From: Vibrio barjaei
GTDB taxonomy: Bacteria > Pseudomonadota > Gammaproteobacteria > Enterobacterales > Vibrionaceae
Direction of reading: 5' to 3'
DNA: 64,000 nucleotides
Assembly: GCF_001639065.2 (NCBI RefSeq)
Contig: NZ_LQXO02000012.1
Coordinates: forward strand, 329,865-393,864
Shown here: piece by piece, positions 1 through 8,608 of the stretch
Position numbering within the stretch: position 1 is the stretch's first letter
Layout: every line of letters starts with the position of its first letter
Notes under the pieces: generated by a model
Database searches by the model: none
Told to the model about the DNA's origin: nothing
What the model saw: the letters and a program-made list of their open reading frames with translations, nothing else
Program-made: the position numbers and the translations under genes

Positions 1-2
1 AT

Positions 3-827
3 TTAACTTACTTCATGCAGTGCCTGCGACGGATCCGGACGTTTTTGCTCTACTGGATTTCCTTGATAGAGTGAGATCAGTTCCCCTGCGACAGATACAG
101 CGATTTCTGCAGGGTGTTTGCCGGTAATTGCGCCTATACCGATAGGGCAGGTCATGGTGTTGATCTGCTCTTGTGTATAGCCGCGCTGAGATAACCTAAA
201 GTCGAACTTCTTACGTTTGGTCAATGAACCGATCATTCCAAAGTACGCACTGTCATTACGATCAATGATGGCTTTTGACAGGTCGAAGTCGAGTTGATGA
301 TTATGAGTCATGACCAAATAGTAGCTATTCGGTGGCATGTGTTTTACTTCACCAACAGGGTCATCTGACACCAATTTCTTCACGCCATCTGGGAGCACTT
401 CTGGGAACTCTGCCTCTCGTTCATCTATCCAGGTCACTCTAAATGGTAATGTCGACACTATGTGCAGTAGTGCTTTTGCGACATGACCAGCGCCGAATAA
501 CACTAAGTGTTTCTGCGCTGTTCCAATAGGTTCGAAGCTTAACGTCGCCATTCCGCCACAGCATTGACCGAGGCGCGCTCCAAGATTAAAGCGCTCTACT
601 TTTAATGCGCTCTCTCCTGAAATAAGCATCTCTCGTGCCATTTTTGATGCTACATGTTCGAGATGACCACCACCGATGGTGGCGATAATCTTGTCTCGTG
701 TTACCAGCATCTTCGTGCCCGCGTCACGCGGCACAGAGCCTCGGTCTTCCAAAACGGTCACCATGACACAAGGCTCGTGGTTTTCTTCAAGCTTCGCGAG
801 TTCATGAATCCAATTGTCCTTAAACAT
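3..827 (-). CDS. xdhC: XdhC: molybdenum cofactor insertion/sulfuration chaperone for xanthine dehydrogenase
   Basis: Encodes 274 aa of the XdhC/CoxI family, cytoplasmic proteins that bind and sulfurate the molybdenum cofactor and hand it to xanthine dehydrogenase. Visible family features are the N-terminal block with GSVPR and ATIGGG(H/L)E (about residues 30-57), a CCGG motif near residue 90, and a Rossmann-like C-terminal half beginning LVLFGAGHVAKAL. The gene is last in the leftward operon xdhA-xdhB-xdhC, 14 bp after xdhB. The stop codon lies within the first few bases of the window, so the gene is complete. Length is normal for the family. Nothing odd is seen. Confidence 0.93.
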   Translation of the reverse strand: MFKDNWIHELAKLEENHEPCVMVTVLEDRGSVPRDAGTKMLVTRDKIIATIGGGHLEHVASKMAREMLISGESALKVERFNLGARLGQCCGGMATLSFEPIGTAQKHLVLFGAGHVAKALLHIVSTLPFRVTWIDEREAEFPEVLPDGVKKLVSDDPVGEVKHMPPNSYYLVMTHNHQLDFDLSKAIIDRNDSAYFGMIGSLTKRKKFDFRLSQRGYTQEQINTMTCPIGIGAITGKHPAEIAVSVAGELISLYQGNPVEQKRPDPSQALHEVS

Positions 828-841
828 AGTGACCTCTCTTA

Positions 842-3232
842 TTAGTTTGCTTCCGTTGTGGTAGTGGTTGTATTTTTCTGCCCTTGTGTGACGGCTTGTA
901 CCGCCATTAATACACGCTCAGGTGTCGCAGGTGTGTCGAGTTTTGGAATTGCACCGTCCACGGCGACATATGAGATCGCATCTTTGAGCGCACTCCACAC
1001 TGACATACCCAGCATGAATGGTGGTTCACCAACGGCTTTTGAATTGAACACCGTATCCTCTGGGTTGCTACGGTTCTCCAGAAGGTGGGTTCTAAAGTCG
1101 ATAGGCATATCCGCAATCGCTGGAATCTTGTAGCTTGCAGGTCCGTTAGTCATTAGGCGGCCCTGTTCATTCCAAACCAGCTCTTCGGTTGTTAGCCAAC
1201 CTACACCTTGTACAAAACCGCCTTCAACCTGACCAATATCGATCGCAGGGTTTAGTGATGCACCAACATCGTGCAAAATATCGACGCGCAGGATTTTGTA
1301 CTCACCTGTCAGCGTATCAATGATTACTTCTGAGCACGATGCTCCGTAAGCGAAGTAGTAGAATGGGCGACCGCGCGCTTTCTCATGGTCATAATAGATT
1401 TTTGGCGTGCGGTAAAAGCCGGTGCTCGACAATGAAATTTGGTTCATCCATGCCAGCTGAGCAAAGTCCGCAAACGTCATAATTTCTTCACGAATCTGTA
1501 CCATACCATTCTTAAAAATCACTTCCTCTGGCGTGACTTTAAAGTGTGACGATGCAAATTCTATGAGGCGCTGTTTGATGGTTATTGCAGCGTTTTGCGC
1601 GGCTTTACCGTTGAGGTCGGCGCCCGATGAGGCCGCAGTGGGCGAGGTGTTCGGCACCTTGTCGGTGTTAGTTGCAGTGATTTGGATACGGTCAACATCT
1701 ACTTGAAACTCCTCTGCTACGATTTGAGCCACTTTGATATTCAAGCCTTGGCCCATTTCAGTACCACCGTGATTCAAATGAATACTGCCATCGGTGTATA
1801 TGTGAATCAGTGCTCCAGCTTGGTTTAGGAAAGTCGCGGTAAACGAGATCCCGAATTTCACTGGAGTAATGGATAAGCCTTTTTTCAAAATCGGGCTGTT
1901 GCGGTTGAACTCGGCAATTTCTTTACGTCGCGCATGGTAATCACTGCTTTGTTCGAGTTGCTCAGTAATTTCCGGCAAGAAGTTATCTTCTACGGTTTGA
2001 TAGTAGTGGGTAACATCACGACCTTCTTCACCGTAGTAGTTGGCTTTGCGCACTTCGAGCGGATCTTTTTTCAAGTAACGAGCAATCTCGTCCATGATGT
2101 GTTCGATAGTCATCATGCCTTGTGGACCACCAAACCCGCGGTATGCAGTATTAGATGCCGTGTTGGTTTTACAACGATGGCCTGTTACGGTCGCATCGCC
2201 TAAATAGTAGGCATTGTCTGAGTGGAACATAGCACGGTCGACAATAGAGCTAGATAGGTCGGGAGAGTAACCACAGTTTCCGGCTACAATGATCTCAGCT
2301 CCCTCAATCACACCATCATCGTTAAAACCGATCTTGTATTGGTTGTAGAACGGGTGACGTTTACCCGTCATGGTCATATCTTCATTACGCAGCAAGCGCA
2401 TTTTGGTTGGACGACCTGTTAGGTGTGCAATAACCGCTGCCATACAGGCAGGTCCAGCCGCTTGAGTCTCTTTACCACCAAAGCCGCCACCCATGCGGCG
2501 CATGTCGATAACTACTTTGTGCATGGCAACACCGAGCACTTCCGAGACAAGTTTCTGAACCTCAGTCGGGTTTTGTGTTGAGGTATAGACAATCATGCCA
2601 CCATCTTCGGTTGGCATAACACTACTGACTTGGGTTTCTAGATAGAAGTGCTCTTGCCCGCCGATCTCAAGCTCACCTTCAATGATGTGTTTGGCCTTTG
2701 CTAGTGCTTTTTGAGAGTCACCACGCTTTTGCTGGTGGCTTTCAGTCACAAAGTGCTCTTTGGCAAGGGCTTCTTTAACATCAAGGATAGCAGGCAGTGC
2801 TTCATACTCGACGATGGCGGCATGAGCGGCTTTACGGGCCGTTTCTAGGTCGTTTGCTGCTACAGCGATAACAGGCTGGCCGTAATACTCAACAACACCA
2901 TCGGCTAACAGAGGGTCACCAGGTAGAATCGCGCCAATATCTAATTGACCGGGCACATCTTTGGACGTAATCGCGATGGCAACGCCATCAAATTCATAAC
3001 AAGGCGATACGTCCAATTTGGTGATTTTCGCGTGCGCTTGTGTGCTCAAAAGAGCATACACATGCAGCTGATTTGGAAACTCAAGACGGTCGTCAATGTA
3101 GACCGCTTCACCAGTTACCTGTTTAGGTGCACTGTCATGCTTAACGCTTTTACCCACGCCAGTTTTCAAATCTTGTTTGACAATGGCAACCATCTCTTCG
3201 TGAGTCAGTTGCTGATGATTCACGTTAGACAT
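842..3232 (-). CDS. xdhB: Xanthine dehydrogenase, molybdopterin-binding large subunit
   Basis: Encodes 796 aa, the molybdenum subunit that hydroxylates hypoxanthine and xanthine to urate in purine catabolism. The family glycine motif GGGFGGKE is at residues 248-255, and the C-terminal GEPP motif near residue 735 carries the usual catalytic glutamate. The start overlaps the end of xdhA by 8 bp, which implies translational coupling. The C-terminal tail after VQAVTQ is threonine-rich and probably disordered. The subunit division (Fe-S plus FAD in one chain, Mo in another) is the usual XdhAB arrangement of proteobacteria. Confidence 0.95.
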   Translation of the reverse strand: MSNVNHQQLTHEEMVAIVKQDLKTGVGKSVKHDSAPKQVTGEAVYIDDRLEFPNQLHVYALLSTQAHAKITKLDVSPCYEFDGVAIAITSKDVPGQLDIGAILPGDPLLADGVVEYYGQPVIAVAANDLETARKAAHAAIVEYEALPAILDVKEALAKEHFVTESHQQKRGDSQKALAKAKHIIEGELEIGGQEHFYLETQVSSVMPTEDGGMIVYTSTQNPTEVQKLVSEVLGVAMHKVVIDMRRMGGGFGGKETQAAGPACMAAVIAHLTGRPTKMRLLRNEDMTMTGKRHPFYNQYKIGFNDDGVIEGAEIIVAGNCGYSPDLSSSIVDRAMFHSDNAYYLGDATVTGHRCKTNTASNTAYRGFGGPQGMMTIEHIMDEIARYLKKDPLEVRKANYYGEEGRDVTHYYQTVEDNFLPEITEQLEQSSDYHARRKEIAEFNRNSPILKKGLSITPVKFGISFTATFLNQAGALIHIYTDGSIHLNHGGTEMGQGLNIKVAQIVAEEFQVDVDRIQITATNTDKVPNTSPTAASSGADLNGKAAQNAAITIKQRLIEFASSHFKVTPEEVIFKNGMVQIREEIMTFADFAQLAWMNQISLSSTGFYRTPKIYYDHEKARGRPFYYFAYGASCSEVIIDTLTGEYKILRVDILHDVGASLNPAIDIGQVEGGFVQGVGWLTTEELVWNEQGRLMTNGPASYKIPAIADMPIDFRTHLLENRSNPEDTVFNSKAVGEPPFMLGMSVWSALKDAISYVAVDGAIPKLDTPATPERVLMAVQAVTQGQKNTTTTTTEAN

Positions 3233-4670
3233 AAGACGTTACCCTCGTTTCGATCAGATTACTGGTGTTATTGGTTTCAATGTAATAGCGCTTAAGCATA
3301 TTGGCAGCTGAAATAGTGCGGTACTCTTGACTGGCGCGGAAATCGGAAAGCGGCTCGAAATCGTTTTTCACTGCTTCCATTGCGGTGGCTACGGTCTCTT
3401 CATTCCATGCTTGACCGATTAGCGCTTGTTCGCAAAGTGTGGCGCGCTTAGGTGTTGCTGCCATACCGCCGAAAGCGACTCGTGCGTCTGTCACGACGTT
3501 ATCTTCCACAGTAATGGCGAAAGCGCCGCATACTGCTGAAATGTCATCATCTAAACGTTTTGACAATTTATACGCTCGGAAGCTGTCGTTACTTGGCTTG
3601 GGAATGATGATCTTTTCGATGAACTCACTCTCTTGCTGCGCCGTCACTTTGTAGCTAATGAAATATTCTTCCACTGGAATCACACGTGTTTCATCACCAC
3701 AACGAAGCTGAATACTAGCATCAAGCGCGATCAGTAGCGGCGGGGTGTCACCGATAGGGGAAGCATTGGCAATGTTGCCGCCAATCGTGCCTTGGTTACG
3801 CACTTGCAGTGAGGCGAAGCGATGTAGAAGTTCTCCGAAATCAGGGTAGTGCTTAGTCAGCAGTTGATACGCATCGGAAATAGGCAGATTGGCACCAATT
3901 TCTAACGTTTGATCCGTCTCTTGGCACACTTTCATCTCTTCAACCAGATTGACACTGATTAACGTTTCAATTTCACGATGGAATTGAGTTACTTCAAGCG
4001 CTAAATCGGTACCGCCAGCGACCAATTTGGCTTGGGGATGTGCTTTGTAAAGCTTGGCCAATTCGTCAGTAGTTTTTGGCGAAAAAGCAGTGAGGTGACC
4101 AAGGCGTAAGCTTGCATCTTCATCTTGAATACTTTCAAGCTTCTGTATAGTTGCGCGTTCTAATTCAGAGAATTGGTCAACAATATGTTCTTCTGAGCAA
4201 AGTGATAAAGCAGAGTTGACGATAGGACGATAACCGGTACAGCGGCATAGATTACCCGCAAGGGACTCCATAACGTCTGGCTTGCTTGCGTTAGGTTTGT
4301 TTTTAGTCAATGCAAACATCGACATGATAAAACCAGGTGTACAATAGCCGCATTGTGAGCCGTGAAACTCAACGATGGCCTCTTGTACTGGGTGGAGTGA
4401 TTGACCTTTTTCTTGTAGGTCTTCCACCGTAATGAGCTGTTTTCCGTGCAGAGCAGAAATAAACGTTAGACACGAGTTGACGCTGCGGTACTTTAGCTGC
4501 CCATCGACGAGCTCACCTAGTACGACAGTGCATGCCCCACAGTCACCAGAACCACAACCTTCCTTTGTTCCAGTTTTCTTTACATGAGTGCGTAGATAGT
4601 TCAGCACAGTCATGTTGGGGGAGACATTTACTTCCTGCTTGATTTCTTGATTGAGTAGAAAAGTAATCAA
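3225..4670 (-). CDS. xdhA: Xanthine dehydrogenase small subunit (2x[2Fe-2S] and FAD)
   Basis: Encodes 481 aa, the electron-transfer subunit of xanthine dehydrogenase. The plant-type [2Fe-2S] cluster ligands are C39, C44, C47 and C67. The second cluster uses C107, C110, C142 and C144 (motifs CGYC and CRC). The FAD-binding domain begins near residue 200 with VAGGTDL and includes GNIANASPIGD. The start codon is TTG, chosen because a perfect ribosome-binding site (AAGGAGG) lies a few bases upstream and the protein aligns to the normal N-terminus from there. First gene of the leftward xdh operon. Tandem inverted repeats lie about 40-85 bp upstream. Confidence 0.94.
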   Translation of the reverse strand: MITFLLNQEIKQEVNVSPNMTVLNYLRTHVKKTGTKEGCGSGDCGACTVVLGELVDGQLKYRSVNSCLTFISALHGKQLITVEDLQEKGQSLHPVQEAIVEFHGSQCGYCTPGFIMSMFALTKNKPNASKPDVMESLAGNLCRCTGYRPIVNSALSLCSEEHIVDQFSELERATIQKLESIQDEDASLRLGHLTAFSPKTTDELAKLYKAHPQAKLVAGGTDLALEVTQFHREIETLISVNLVEEMKVCQETDQTLEIGANLPISDAYQLLTKHYPDFGELLHRFASLQVRNQGTIGGNIANASPIGDTPPLLIALDASIQLRCGDETRVIPVEEYFISYKVTAQQESEFIEKIIIPKPSNDSFRAYKLSKRLDDDISAVCGAFAITVEDNVVTDARVAFGGMAATPKRATLCEQALIGQAWNEETVATAMEAVKNDFEPLSDFRASQEYRTISAANMLKRYYIETNNTSNLIETRVTSYV

Positions 4671-4711
4671 GAGACCTCCTTGTTCCGTGATAGTTCGTTT
4701 TTATAATTTTC

Positions 4712-4754
4712 TGACCTTTGGGTCAATAATTGGATAATTTGACCAAGAGGTCAA
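4712..4754. promoter_or_regulatory. Tandem inverted repeats in the xdhA promoter region
   Basis: Two inverted repeats with the same arms and a four-base spacer are visible: TGACC-TTTG-GGTCA at 4712-4725 and TTGACC-AAGA-GGTCAA at 4739-4754. Their centres are 28 bp apart, close to three helical turns. They lie between the xdhA start (4670) and the adjacent GntR gene, in the 322-bp gene-free stretch 4671-4992. They are good candidates for the operator of the xdh operon. The cognate regulator may be the GntR protein next door, but the motif does not match the palindrome in that gene's own upstream region. Apart from the terminator at 4946, I see nothing else in this gap. Confidence 0.6.
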
Positions 4755-4945
4755 CTAAAATTTTACAAAATAGCAACAAAACTAAGGCTGTTAATCGATC
4801 GTAGAATGAAGTGGTTTTCTTATCTGTCTGATATTATTAAATAAAGTAAGAGTTTAGGTGTCGATTCTGTGTTACAAAAAATCAGTCATGATTATTTCGT
4901 TGTTTAAAACGATAAGCTGCGGAAATTTCGAGGAGACAGGCAGGA

Positions 4946-4975
4946 TCAAAAAAGCCAACCGTATTTGGTTGGCTT
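4946..4975 (-). terminator. Rho-independent terminator of the GntR gene
   Basis: Read on the minus strand, a 9-bp perfect stem (AAGCCAACC with GGTTGGCTT, loop of six) is followed by a run of T. It lies just past the stop of the GntR regulator at 4993. Confidence 0.8.
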
Positions 4976-4992
4976 ATAAAGTGGTATTCAAC

Positions 4993-5730
4993 TTAGCTCG
5001 CTTTGTTCTTAAGCACGTCTGAGAACACCACATGAAGATCGTTGGAGGCGTTGTTTCCATCGAGATTCAATTTAGAACGAATGTGTTCTAAGTGTTCTTT
5101 CATAAGCTCAAGAGCTACTTCTTCATCGCCGTTCTCAATGGCATCAAGCAACATGGTATGTTCATCTTGAGAACAGTTGGAGTGGTTGCCCGTTTCGTAC
5201 ATGGCAATAAGCAGTGACGACTGCGAGACAATACTGCGTTGGAAGGCTAGCAAAGGTGCGTTATCTGCCATTTCGGCGAGCTTGATATGAAACTCACCAG
5301 ATAAACGCAGGCCACTGCCGTAATCGTCTTTGGCAAAGGCGGCGTTTTCCTCTTCGACCAATTTACGGCACTCAGCAATTTGCGCCTTGGTTGCGCTTAC
5401 AACCGCGAGTTCAGTAATGGCAAGCTCAAGCACTTCTCTAGCTTTGAAAATCTGTTGTGCTTCTTCAACCGAAGGGGCGGAAACAATAGCGCCACGATTC
5501 GGTCGAATATCGACGACTTTTTCAAGCGATAATCGAAGTAGTGCACGACGAATAATGGTGCGACTCACACCAAAAATTTCCGCTAAAGCTTCTTCATTCA
5601 GTTTAGTTGCGGGAGGAAGGCGTTGTTCTAATATGGCATCAAAAATATGACAATAAACGACGTCATCTTGCGTTTGACCAGCAACTTTGGTCTTTACGCT
5701 TTTACTTACAGAGTTTTTCAGGCTTCCCAT
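4993..5730 (-). CDS. GntR-family (FadR subfamily) transcriptional regulator
   Basis: Encodes 245 aa. An N-terminal winged helix-turn-helix (about residues 25-92, containing LNEEALAEIFGVSRTIIRRALLRL and a wing ending in NRGAIVSAP) is followed by an all-helical FCD ligand-binding domain (about 98-220). FCD proteins usually sense small carboxylates, and several GntR members control purine catabolism. The gene is transcribed in the same direction as xdh but has its own promoter and terminator. Its position next to xdhABC makes it the likely xdh regulator. That assignment is inference from context. A perfect TTGTATACAA palindrome upstream may be its autoregulatory site. Confidence 0.88.
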   Translation of the reverse strand: MGSLKNSVSKSVKTKVAGQTQDDVVYCHIFDAILEQRLPPATKLNEEALAEIFGVSRTIIRRALLRLSLEKVVDIRPNRGAIVSAPSVEEAQQIFKAREVLELAITELAVVSATKAQIAECRKLVEEENAAFAKDDYGSGLRLSGEFHIKLAEMADNAPLLAFQRSIVSQSSLLIAMYETGNHSNCSQDEHTMLLDAIENGDEEVALELMKEHLEHIRSKLNLDGNNASNDLHVVFSDVLKNKAS

Positions 5731-5784
5731 CTGATTACAGCACTCTCATGATTTATGTCCCTAATAAAACAATAATACTTCAGT

Positions 5785-5794
5785 TTGTATACAA
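5785..5794. promoter_or_regulatory. TTGTATACAA palindrome upstream of the GntR gene
   Basis: A perfect 10-bp palindrome lies 55 bp upstream of the GntR start. A second half-site, TATACAAAG, follows at 5800-5808. FadR/VanR-type GntR proteins commonly recognise TNGTATACNA-like sites, so autoregulation is plausible. The rest of the 305-bp gap 5731-6035 shows only a small hairpin over the terC ribosome-binding site. Confidence 0.55.
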
Positions 5795-6009
5795 GTGGCT
5801 ATACAAAGATGGAATTGTGACGAACTAGGCAATATTGGCGCGTATTCAGTGTTTGGGGTTGCATGTATCAATTTATGAATCAACGACATGTTTGGTTACA
5901 TTCTGCCATATTGCTCGTTAGAGGGTTTGGTGATTTACTTGCGATCCCTAAGTAACAGAGGTATTAACCCTAAATGGACGACCCCTATAGTCGACTTTAC
6001 AATTCTATT

Positions 6010-6029
6010 GGTTCCACTTTCCTGGAGCC
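6010..6029 (+). promoter_or_regulatory. Hairpin covering the terC ribosome-binding site
   Basis: GGTTCCA pairs with TGGAGCC (one G-U pair, loop of six). The 3' arm contains the TGGAG Shine-Dalgarno of the gene starting at 6036. It could limit translation. No yybP-ykoY-type manganese riboswitch is recognisable. Confidence 0.35.
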
Positions 6030-6035
6030 GCAATC

Positions 6036-6824
6036 ATGTTAGAACTTTTCCTTCAGCCTGAAGCATGGGCTATTTTTGCCACACTATTTGCCTTAGAGAT
6101 CGTACTCGGTGTTGATAACGTCGTGTTTATCTCCGTACTTTGTGAGCGCCTTCCACTACATCAACGCAAACTGGCCCGAAACCTAGGTATTGGCTTGGCC
6201 GTTATGGCGCGTATCGTGTTAGTTTTTTCGATCACTTGGGTCATGTCATTGACGCAACCTTTATTCGAAATCGCTAAATTCGCCTTCACCGGACGAGACG
6301 TCATTATGATCTTGGGTGGTGCGTTTTTGTTAGCCAAGAGTCTAAAAGAGCTATGGAGTTGGCTGACTCACGATGAAAGTACGCATTCGACACGAGTAAG
6401 TGCAGGCTTGGCAGTGGTGTTATTACAGATTGTCGCGGTGGATGCGGTCTTCTCTATGGACTCTGTCATTACGGCGGTTGGTTTAACAAGTGAAGTGCCA
6501 ATCATGGTTGCTGCGATATTAGCGTCGGCGGTGGTCATGGTGTTGACGGCAGAGAAAATTAATAACCTTGTCACCCAGTACCCGGGCTTCAAAACTCTAG
6601 CGTTATTGTTCTTGGTGTTGTTAGGTGGCTTGTTGATGGCGGAAGGCTTCGCAATTCATATCAACAAAGGTTACGTATACTTTGCGATGGCGTTTGGTTT
6701 GATATTGGAACTTTGCCACATTCAATTAAAACGCACTCAAGCCAAGAGGTTGTCTGGGCAAGGTGGTCAAAATCCACTGGCTATCAGGAAAATTCGTCCG
6801 TTTAGAGTGGGAACAATAGCCTAG
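6036..6824 (+). CDS. TerC-family integral membrane protein
   Basis: Encodes 262 aa with about seven predicted membrane helices. The family signature LEIVLGVDNVVFISVL is at residues 20-35, and a second acidic membrane motif (VDAVFSMDSVITAVGL) lies near residues 136-152. Both carry the aspartates thought to bind metal ions in TerC proteins. The family covers YgdQ/YoaE/Alx-like proteins linked to metal (Mn) efflux and envelope stress. The specific substrate cannot be read here. A single-gene transcript is likely, ending at the hairpin at 6880. Confidence 0.88.
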   Translation: MLELFLQPEAWAIFATLFALEIVLGVDNVVFISVLCERLPLHQRKLARNLGIGLAVMARIVLVFSITWVMSLTQPLFEIAKFAFTGRDVIMILGGAFLLAKSLKELWSWLTHDESTHSTRVSAGLAVVLLQIVAVDAVFSMDSVITAVGLTSEVPIMVAAILASAVVMVLTAEKINNLVTQYPGFKTLALLFLVLLGGLLMAEGFAIHINKGYVYFAMAFGLILELCHIQLKRTQAKRLSGQGGQNPLAIRKIRPFRVGTIA

Positions 6825-6879
6825 TTGGGGCCTTTTATTTAAAGGCTGGTTGCAGTGCACTAAGGCAATTCGAACCATT

Positions 6880-6908
6880 AAAAAGGAGAGCTAATGCTCT
6901 CCTTTTTT
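6880..6908. terminator. Bidirectional rho-independent terminator
   Basis: A long stem (AAAAAGGAGAGC with GCTCTCCTTTTTT, loop TAAT) lies between the converging terC-family gene and the small gene at 6924. It has T-runs on both strands. Confidence 0.88.
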
Positions 6909-6923
6909 GTATTTGTCTATGAG

Positions 6924-7112
6924 TTAAATTCCAAAGTCGTAGCCTTGATAGATATCAGATAGTGTTTTGGGTTTCTTGCTACGTTTACTTGGAGTGGGGT
7001 GATATTCGTGTTTAATCGCATCAGCGTGTGCTTGCGCAGACTTCATGAATTCAGGATCAGACATCGCTTGCTTGCGAAGCTCATTGATGCGTTCTAGTTT
7101 TTCTTGCAACAT
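6924..7112 (-). CDS. Small uncharacterised protein (62 aa)
   Basis: I do not recognise this protein. It is highly charged. The N-terminal half is predicted helical (MLQEKLERINELRKQA), followed by a proline- and lysine-rich stretch (about residues 38-50) and a short conserved-looking tail LSDIYQGYDFGI. It has no signal peptide or membrane segment. The ORF fills the space between the terminator at 6880 and the next gene. An AGGTG-like ribosome-binding site precedes the ATG. It is likely real because it is bounded by its own terminator and promoter-sized gap. Confidence 0.6.
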   Translation of the reverse strand: MLQEKLERINELRKQAMSDPEFMKSAQAHADAIKHEYHPTPSKRSKKPKTLSDIYQGYDFGI

Positions 7113-7189
7113 AACTACACCTCATGAATTGCTGTATGTACAACCAGTATAGTTCTTTGCTGTATGAATATCCAGTACTTTGTGTCGAG

Positions 7190-7233
7190 GGTAAAAATAA
7201 CGCCTAGGTGAGTGATTAAACTCAACTAGGCGT
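7190..7233 (-). terminator. Terminator of the CoA-transferase operon
   Basis: On the minus strand ACGCCTAG pairs with CTAGGCGT around an inner TGAGT/ACTCA stem, followed by TTATTTTTA. It lies directly downstream of the gene ending at 7265. Confidence 0.75.
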
Positions 7234-7264
7234 CTGGCTAATGTTCAGGCTTCTAAGACCAGAA

Positions 7265-7942
7265 TTAGCAAGGGATAGGCATTGGTTTTAATGCAGGGGA
7301 AATGCGAAGTTCAGCTTCTGTTGCTTGCTGTACGTCTTCAATTGAAAATTCCGGAGCTAATTCAGTGAGCAGCATCCCTTGTTCCGTCAACTCTATGACG
7401 CCCATTTCCGTGACAATCAAATCCACTTGATTCACAGCCGTGAGTGGCAAAGTACAGTCGCGTAATAGTTTAGCTTTACCTTTGACGGTGTGCTCCATCG
7501 CAACGATCACCTTCTTCGCTCCAACCACCAGATCCATTGCCCCACCCATGCCGGGCACCATCTTTCCTGGAATAATCCAGTTAGCGAGATTACCTTTTTC
7601 ATCCACTTGCAATGCGCCCAACACGGTGGAATCGACATGACCGCCGCGAATAATGGAGAACGAATCCGCACTATTGAAGTAACAACTCCCTTGGATAGCG
7701 GTAATTGGTTGTGCGCCTGCGTTAACCAAATCAGCATCTATTTCATGCTCTTCAGCTAAATTATCAATACCAAGCAGTCCATTCTCTGCTTGAAGAAGGA
7801 TTTCGACATCTTTATCGACTTCGTTAGCCACTAGAGTAGGGAGACCAATGCCTAGATTGACGATATCTCCGTCACGCATTTCTTGAGCGACACGCCAGGC
7901 GATGCGACGGCGAATAGTATTTTTGTCTAGTTGAGTGCTCAT
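7265..7942 (-). CDS. 3-oxoacid CoA-transferase subunit B (acetoacetate/succinyl-CoA type)
   Basis: Encodes 225 aa of the CoA-transferase beta family (AtoA/ScoB-like). It moves CoA onto acetoacetate or a related 3-oxoacid together with the alpha subunit. The catalytic glutamate is in the motif LQAENGLLGI (near residue 54), and the glycine-rich GGAMDLVVGAKKVIVAMEH block near residue 130 is typical. The ATG overlaps the stop of the alpha subunit gene (TAATG), so the two are translationally coupled. Length is normal. Acetoacetate (AtoDA) and succinyl-CoA (ScoAB) donor types cannot be separated from sequence alone. Confidence 0.93.
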   Translation of the reverse strand: MSTQLDKNTIRRRIAWRVAQEMRDGDIVNLGIGLPTLVANEVDKDVEILLQAENGLLGIDNLAEEHEIDADLVNAGAQPITAIQGSCYFNSADSFSIIRGGHVDSTVLGALQVDEKGNLANWIIPGKMVPGMGGAMDLVVGAKKVIVAMEHTVKGKAKLLRDCTLPLTAVNQVDLIVTEMGVIELTEQGMLLTELAPEFSIEDVQQATEAELRISPALKPMPIPC

Positions 7943-8595
7943 TACGCGTCCTCCGTTAAGATATAGTCCACATATAGGCTAGGGGTGTGCACGGCTTCAG
8001 GCTGAATGTCGCCTATGTCTACTAGAGACTCCGCTTCAACAATGACTGTGTCAGCAGCGGTTGCCATCAAGGGGTTAAAGTTTTGCGTGGTTTTGCTGTA
8101 AAACACATTACCACGGCGGTCGACTATGGAGCCGCGAATAAGAGCGATGTCTGCCCTCAATGGGGTTTCTAGCAAGTAGTCTTTTCCTTGAACATTAATC
8201 ACTTGTTTGCCTTCGGCGACAATAGTTCCTAAGCCAGTAGGCGTCAAAACACCACCGAGTCCGGCTCCTCCGCTGCGAATACGTTCGGCAAGAGTGCCTT
8301 GAGGGACGAGTTCGACATCCAAGATTCCCTCATTCATTTGTGCCCCTGTTTCTGGGTTAAGACCGATGTGTGATGCATAAAGTTTTTTGACCCGCTTTTC
8401 AGCAATCAATCGACTCGTGCCTCTACCGGGTGATGCTGTATCGGTAGTAATAAGGGTGATGTCTTTGATGTCGAATTCGATAAGTAGATCGATAAGTTTC
8501 TCTGGCGCACCGGTTGCCATAAAACCACCTACCATAATGGTCATACCATCATGAAGAATGTCTTTGAGTTGTTGAGGTGATGCTGCTTTTTTCAT
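7942..8595 (-). CDS. 3-oxoacid CoA-transferase subunit A
   Basis: Encodes about 217 aa of the CoA-transferase alpha family (AtoD/ScoA-like). I place the start at 8595 (MKKAASPQQ), because it has an AGAGGAAA ribosome-binding site and gives the normal family N-terminus. A longer open frame runs back to 8769 but overlaps the thiolase gene and encodes unrelated residues. The family motif with IMVGGFMATGAPEKLI near residue 20 is the usual CoA-binding loop. It is the middle gene of the leftward operon thiolase-alpha-beta and starts 13 bp after the thiolase stop. Confidence 0.93.
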   Translation of the reverse strand: MKKAASPQQLKDILHDGMTIMVGGFMATGAPEKLIDLLIEFDIKDITLITTDTASPGRGTSRLIAEKRVKKLYASHIGLNPETGAQMNEGILDVELVPQGTLAERIRSGGAGLGGVLTPTGLGTIVAEGKQVINVQGKDYLLETPLRADIALIRGSIVDRRGNVFYSKTTQNFNPLMATAADTVIVEAESLVDIGDIQPEAVHTPSLYVDYILTEDA

Positions 8596-8608
8596 GGTCG
8601 TTTCCTCT

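Noticed and set aside
5830..6035. yybP-ykoY manganese riboswitch upstream of the TerC-family gene
   Set aside because: The characteristic conserved loops and GC-rich paired core are not visible; only a small hairpin at the ribosome-binding site is.
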